From: Chamaecrista fasciculata
Lineage: Eukaryota > Streptophyta > Magnoliopsida > Fabales > Fabaceae
DNA length: 64,000 nt
Reading direction: 5' to 3'
Assembly (NCBI GenBank): GCA_003254925.1
Contig: QANZ01018265.1
Coordinates: 10,212-74,211 of the forward strand
Of this stretch, positions 58,386 through 64,000 are shown piece after piece. The notes beneath the pieces were generated by a model that saw only the letters and a program-made list of their open reading frames with translations, made no database searches and was not told the DNA's origin. Every line of letters starts with the position of its first letter. Within the stretch, counting starts at the first letter, position 1. The translations under genes were made by a program, and so were the position numbers.

Positions 58386-61300
58386 ATGGGAAAAAGAACA
58401 AAACCCAGATCAATTTCATCACCACACTCGTCTTCTTCCTCAATCTTCTTTTGCCTTCTTCTTCTCATTGTATCATCAGCATCATTATGTGGGGCTTCTT
58501 GGCAATCACCCATAAAAAACGTCGTCGTTTTAGTGATGGAAAACAGGTCGTTCGATCACATGGTTGGATGGATGAAGAAAGCCATAAACCCCAACATCAA
58601 CGGCGTCACCGGCGAAGAATGCAACCCGGTTTCCACCGAAGACCCGACCCGAGAAACCATCTGCTTCAAAGACGACGCCGAGTTCGTGGATCCGGATCCG
58701 GGTCATTCCTTCGAAGACGTCGCAAAACAAGTTTTCGGATCCGGATCCATTCCTTCCATGTCCGGATTCGTCGAACAAGCACTTTCAATGTCTCAGAATC
58801 TCTCCGAAACCGTCATGAAAGGATTCCGACCCGAATCCGTACCCGTTTACGAAACCCTGGTTCGCGAATTCGCCATCTTCGACCGGTGGTTTTCTTCCAT
58901 TCCCGGTCCGACCCAACCGAACCGGCTTTTTGTGTACTCTGCAACTTCACACGGTTCGACCAGCCACGTGAAGAGACAATTAGCAAAAGGGTATCCTCAG
59001 AAAACAATCTTCGATTCTCTAAACGAGAATAAATTGGATTTTGGGATATATTACCAAAACATACCCACCACATTGTTCTATAGAAACTTGAGGAGGCTGA
59101 AATACATAAGAAAATTCCACGAATTTGATTTCAATTTCAAGAGGGACGCGAAAAATGGGAAGCTTCCAAGTTTGAGTGTGATTGAGCCTAGGTACTTTGA
59201 TTTGAAGGGGATTCCTGCGAATGATGATCATCCATCGCATGATGTTGCAAATGGACAGATGTTAGTGAAGGAGGTGTATGAGGCTCTAAGAGGAAGCCCA
59301 CAGTGGAACCAAACTCTGCTGGTAATAACGTACGATGAACATGGTGGGTTTTATGATCATGTTATGACTCCATTTGTGAATGTTCCAAGTCCAGATGGAA
59401 ACACAGGGCCTCCTCCTTATTTCTTCAAGTTTGATAGATTGGGTGTTCGTGTGCCCACTATTATGGTCTCTCCTTGGATCAAGAAAGGGACTGGTAAGTT
59501 TATACTTTCTCAACCATCAATTTAGTCCTCAATTTTATACGTCTTTTTTTTTTTTTTTTTAAAAACCGTTGATTTAATTCCCAAAGTTTATGACTAGTTG
59601 CAATCATAATCAGTTTAGTCCCTGGAGGGATTAACTTGCAACACGTGATAAATTTTTTATGTCAAATTAAATATTTTAATAAATTTTAGGCAAAAGAACT
59701 AATTTCGTCCCCAAATTTTACACCAACCGTCAATTTCCTCCCCAATGTTTTTTTTGCTGTCAATTTTGTCCTTAGTATATTACATTTTGGTCAATTTTAT
59801 CCTTTGACTAATTTGGTTCAATAAATTAATGGGATTGGATTCTCTAGAGTTCCTTTTTTTACATTTCTTGTAGAGTTAGAGAGAGAAAGGAAGAAAAAGA
59901 GAGAAAAATATAAAATTCAATGAAATAAAAATATGTAAATCCATATTTTATCTTTATCATGCTCCATAAGAAATGTAGAGAAAGGAACTCTAGAAGATCC
60001 ATATCCGTAGATTGGGACTGTCATTAATATTTAGCTTAAGTAAAAGCAAAGGATAAATTTAATAGAAATGTAAAACATCGGGGATGAAATTGACTGCAAA
60101 AAAAGATTATGGGCGAGATTGACAGTTGATGTAAAGTTTAGGGGTGAAATTAGTACTCTTGCCTAAATTTTATCTAAGTTATTTTTTTTCTTTTCAAAAT
60201 ATGAAGATGATGCCTTCAATTTGTTATATAGGCTTGACCTGAAATTGCTTGTAGATAGAGTTAGTTTTTTTTTTTTGCCTGAATATAGATAGAGTTAGTT
60301 AAGTTTGACTTTCTCCTATGTTTTGACCAATGATGTCAAACCCGGACCGGACCGGCCGGTCCGACCGGTAGCCGAAGTGCAAAGCGGTCTGGTTCAACCC
60401 AAAGAACCGAAGTAAGGGTTGGACCGGAATGGACCGGATAAAACCGGCCAAAAACCGGAAAACCGGGTCCACCCGGTGGACCGGCGGTTCAAATTTTTTT
60501 TTTTCTCAACCGAAAAACCCAGATGCAGAGCAGAGGAAGACGATGGGTATGTGGTGAGGTACCCATCACAGAAACGAACTGCAGAGGAGAAATGGCAAAG
60601 GAAGCTTGGGGTCGCACCGAAGTAATGAGGAGAAATGGAAGGAAATCAGAAATTAGAAGAAAAGAAAGCTAAGAAATGCTAAAAGATATTAAATACCTTT
60701 GGAGATCTGTGCAGAGGGAGCGGAAATGGTGTGGTGAGCCATGGATGATCAAAGAGAGTGAAAGCAGAGGAAGCGAAGGAGGCAAAGAAACCCTTGTGCT
60801 TTTGATTGCACGACGAGAAGGGAGAAGAAGAAGGGCTCGGGTGTGAGGCAGTGTGGGTTTCAAGTTGAAACTTTCAACTTTTTTGAAAAAATAAAAAAAG
60901 AAGAAGGGCTAGCTGTCTAGATGGGGCATGGTATTAACTATGGATATGACAAGAGAGAAGCCTACACTGCTATGGATATGACAAGAGACAATCCTTTTTT
61001 TTTTTTTGATAAAAGTATGCGGAATAACAATTTAGTATAGGGTTTAGAGGGAGTAATTCTTCTTTCACCCCAAAAAAATAAAATTATTTCAAAACAATCC
61101 CTAAAAACATGAAATTTTTCAACATGAAATTTAATATATTAAAAATAATTATTTATTGCGTCATCCGGTCCAACCATCCGATCCGACCGTGAACCGAACA
61201 CTTGTCCGAGTCTTTGTCCGGTTCGGTTATGACAACACTGGTTTTGACTCTTCAGTAGTATGAATTGAGGACTGTGATTTCGCAGGTTACCATGATTTTG

Positions 61301-62265
61301 CGTTACTTTTAATCATTTTGGTTGTTTATGTTTGGATTGTGAAGCATTCTCTATCTTTGGTTTCTTGTTTGTTAACAAGCATGCTAATCCAATAATAATT
61401 TTGGTTCTTGATTCAATATAACAGTGATAACAAGACCCAAAGGACCAACAGCAAACTCAGAATTTGAACACTCATCCATCCCAGCCACCATAAAGAAGAT
61501 GTTCAACCTTTCCTCTAACTTCTTGACTCACAGAGACGCATGGGCTGGCACATTCGAACATGTCGTAGGGGACTTAACTTCACCCAGAACGGATTGCCCA
61601 GGTATTTATTTCCAAAAATTAAAATAAATCATAAAGATGAAAGTATTATTAGATTAGTTTAATATATAAGATATTTAATATATTTTTTTTTTATAATTTC
61701 ATATTTTCTCAATATACAATTTAAAAATATTATATTTTTATATATAAATAAAAATAAATATATTTTAATACAGATACGGATATGTTACTCAACAATATAA
61801 TGATTAATGAGTGTTGCAACTGGCATTAACTTTGTTCCGTATTGGGTTTTCTCATAGTAATCCCATTACATTTTATGAAAATGACTATTTTCCATTATGC
61901 AAAGTATGTGTGTGATAATCTCCAAAGATGAGAAAAGTGAATTTAAGTAGTGTGTGTGTGTTGCAGTGACTCTGCCTGATGTGACACCTCTAAGGACGAC
62001 CTCAGCAAAAGAAGAAAGAGGGCTATCTGAGTTTCAAAGTGAAGTAGTCCAATTGGCTGCTGTTCTGAACGGCGACCACTTCTTGAGCAGTTTTCCAGAC
62101 GAAATGAGCAACAAGATGAGTGTGAAGCAAGCTCACGCCTATGTTAGAGGAGCTGTTTCAAGATTCATCAGAGCTGGCAAAGAGGCCATCAATTTAGGGG
62201 CAGACGAGTCTGCTATTGTAGATATGAGATCATCCCTCACAACTAGATCTTCAATTCATGACTGA
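58386..62265 (+). CDS. NPC6: Non-specific phospholipase C (NPC), secretory
   Basis: Three exons, 58386-59493, 61425-61601 and 61967-62265, join in phase to 527 aa (NPC6 is about 520). Residues about 18-37 are a hydrophobic signal peptide ([19 protein letters not shown]). Phosphoesterase-family motifs in order: [11 protein letters not shown] (52-62), PGPTQPNR (173-180), SVIEPRY (264-270), DDHPSHDV (280-287), [12 protein letters not shown] (315-326) and [12 protein letters not shown] (353-364). The C-terminal part ([19 protein letters not shown]) is typical of plant NPC1/2/6. The enzyme cleaves phospholipids to diacylglycerol and a phosphorylated head group; NPC6 is linked to galactolipid and oil metabolism. 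NPC6 rather than NPC1/NPC2 is inferred from overall similarity and gene neighbourhood. The 1.9-kb first intron carries two MITEs. Confidence 0.93.
59688..60164. mobile_element. TIR MITE in NPC intron 1
   Basis: 477 bp starting AGGCAAAAGAACTAATTTCG and ending TTAGTACTCTTGCCT, arms inverted for about 50 bp. AAATTTT stands on both sides (59681-59687 and 60165-60171), a 7-bp duplication. The inner part also folds (GAGTTCCTTTTTTTACATTTC with its mirror). Superfamily uncertain. Confidence 0.7.
60328..61240. mobile_element. hAT-type non-autonomous element in NPC intron 1
   Basis: 913 bp starting CAATGATGTCAAACCCGGAC and ending GGTTATGACAACACTG, that is TIRs of the CARTGWTGTCA type. A perfect 8-bp duplication, GTTTTGAC, flanks it (60320-60327 and 61241-61248). 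CA-type TIRs and 8-bp duplications identify hAT. The left end is rich in CCGGACCGG/CCGGTCC repeats. No transposase; the ORFs inside are noise. Confidence 0.88.
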
Positions 62266-63058
62266 GAAACTCTCAGCTCAAAACTATAAATTCAGAAAAA
62301 CCATAAACCAAAACAAAAAAACACAGAAACAAATAATTTACTGTAACGTGGTTGGTATCTTTGTATTTATTATTTACAGGTAATTTGGTAAATCATGTTA
62401 GACTCGTGAGAGTGAAAAGCTTATAGAATGGACAGTGTCAATGTGTGTGTGTTGTGAAATGCTGCCAGTTCATGAAAAAGCTGACGTTTGGCCTTTATTA
62501 TAGACTACTGGCTTATTATGGAAAGTCTAAAGATGAGAGAGTTTTATTATGGAAAGTTTTACACATTTAGCCATTGTATAATGAGAGAGTTACTTCTAAC
62601 TAATTAGCAAGTAAAATGTGGAAAGGAGAGACTCGAACAATTCTCTCATCCTTCAATTATATTTCCTTTAGAAACACGGTAGATACAATTCCCATTTAAG
62701 CATAATAGAGTTATTGGGTTAGTAACTACTTTCCTACTCCTTAACTATGAAATACACTGTCTAGATACAATTTTAACACCAACCAGATAAAGGACTCCGT
62801 CAGATCAGATGGTTAATAAAGATACATTTCTACATAGCGTATGTCCGCTGGACAAACATTTACATTGCATTTTCCATACTCAATTCTCAAACTATAGTTG
62901 GGGAAGTTGAATCGGATCAGATTATGCTCGACTACAGCAACTTCCAGTGTTAAAATTTAAAATATCGAGAAGCATAATTACCATTTACTGTATTCAGAAT
63001 TCAAGCCTCTATTGCCAGGCATCGTTCACCAAAAAAATAAAAGCATTTATCCAAAACT
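62266..63058. other. Convergent intergenic region between NPC and MED30
   Basis: Probably the two 3' UTRs back to back. No further gene or repeat recognised. Confidence 0.45.
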
Positions 63059-63705
63059 TCAGATTGAACAAGGACTTTGCCATGTGGATATATCAGTGAT
63101 GAGCTCCCTCAGTTGATCTATGAGGGTCTTCAGCTGCATGTTCTTGTTGGCAAGCTCCTATATTTATTAACCAAAACTTCAGTGGAAATTGAACACTATA
63201 ATTTTTCAAAGGCAATAATAATGTCCACATGAAAGTGCTTATTTTAGAAAGAGATGTATTTATATACAATTCTTTATATTTTTGTCATCATATTATTAAT
63301 TAAAAAACAAAACATGTGATACAATTTTTTTTTGTATGACCAAACATAGTGTGGACAATATACATGAAGTCTTTCAAAAACTAATATATCATCGAACTTA
63401 ATAGAGAAATCTAAAAAAATTTATTTATAAGGTTCCTTCGATACTGGCGATTAGTTAACATATTTTTTTTAAAAGAAAAAGTGATTTAGAAGTCCATTCG
63501 ACTAATGCTTGGGCCTAAGGCCGAAGTTGTTTAGGCTTTTATAAACAAGAGCAAGCGTAAAGATTGAGCCTTTGAGGTTTACATTACGAATTGATGATGC
63601 TTACTACAAACCTACCTTTCTTAGACGAGAGGCTCGTTCTTCTAATTTCTCAATGTCAGTTTCATCAGGAGGGCTAGCAGCTGAACCAGTGTCAAATGTT
63701 TTTGC
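63059..63705 (-). CDS. MED30: Mediator complex subunit 30 (MED30), 3' end only
   Basis: Two minus-strand exons, 63616-63705 and 63059-63157, join in frame to the last 62 codons. They encode an acidic helical segment ([17 protein letters not shown]) and the C-terminus [21 protein letters not shown]. As I recall, Arabidopsis MED30 (At5g63480) ends in nearly the same way, with a coiled-coil KELIDKLRELI region and [13 protein letters not shown]30 is a head-associated subunit of Mediator, linking transcription factors to RNA polymerase II in the nucleus. The upstream exons lie beyond the right edge (an acceptor precedes 63705). The gene is convergent with NPC. Confidence 0.88.
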
Positions 63706-64000
63706 CTATTGTAAGAAGAGCATTTATTAGTCTCACTGGAAAGAAAGGGCCTTTCAATAGAGGAATGTTTCAAAAGCTCATACCCATGTCATGTAACTGT
63801 ATGCAAATTAATAATAGGCAATACGGTGGAAAAACAAAGAAAATATGGCATCTTCTCAGCAAATACATCTAATCTATTTCCTCAAAGTCTATGACGCAAC
63901 AATATAGAAGAAAACAACTATCTTGAGGCTAATAATTAAGTTTAGCTATTTTACCCATCCGGAAATGTAAGTAAACACATTGCAATATACAAAAACTCAT
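63706..64000 (-). other. MED30 intron sequence to the window edge
   Basis: AT-rich sequence upstream of the MED30 exon at 63616-63705, presumed intron. I see no further exon before the end of the window. Confidence 0.5.

Noticed and set aside
58451-59073. ORFs overlapping the phospholipase exon in other frames and antisense
   Set aside because: Shadows of the GC-richer NPC exon; no independent domain.
60669-60863. Ser/Leu/Pro-rich minus-strand ORF in NPC intron 1
   Set aside because: It lies inside the hAT MITE and has low-complexity composition.

Overview
This is nuclear DNA of a flowering plant, almost certainly a eudicot. The evidence is small exons with GT/AG introns, AT-rich introns, plant-only families (DUF3339, mitochondrial gamma-CA-like protein), large Copia LTR retrotransposons and a plant-type Helitron. 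The species cannot be named from the sequence. One 706-base run of N (19186-19891) and two single Ns in homopolymers show that it is a draft assembly.

Layout. Positions 1 to about 27.6 kb are repeats with no intact host gene. The core is a Copia element (3898-21687) flanked by the 5-bp repeat GTGAT. A composite Copia unit (9204-16696, flanked by GATCA) sits in its integrase region, and another LTR (18921-20156, flanked by CCTTA, holding the assembly gap) sits in its 3' LTR. Around these lie LTR fragments, a second LTR family, a PIF/Harbinger MITE, foldback MITEs, local tandem duplications and two inverted fragments of an endogenous pararetrovirus (Caulimoviridae). From 27.6 to 35.4 kb is a Helitron on the minus strand coding for a Rep-helicase with a few in-frame stops. 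A tRNA-derived SINE follows at 35.6 kb.

From 36.9 kb on is a host gene island: a mitochondrial gamma-carbonic-anhydrase-like complex I subunit (minus), two tandem DUF3339 two-membrane-segment microproteins (minus), a four-CBS plus PB1 membrane-anchored protein (plus, 14 exons, 547 aa deduced), a non-specific phospholipase C (plus, 3 exons, 527 aa deduced) and the 3' end of Mediator subunit MED30 (minus, running off the window). From memory, neighbours of the same kinds lie together in Arabidopsis around At5g63480-At5g63510 and At3g48610-At3g48680, so this looks like a conserved gene block. The genes do not form one pathway.

Nearly every intergenic space and large intron in the gene island carries a short foldback or TIR element, and several have clear target-site duplications. 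The least explained signals are (i) a stem-loop motif found three times at conserved spacing in the leaders of two Copia elements, and (ii) the composite Copia unit, whose two outer ends are both LTR 3' ends in inverted orientation yet are flanked by a perfect 5-bp duplication. I found no convincing evidence of a wholly new coding system.
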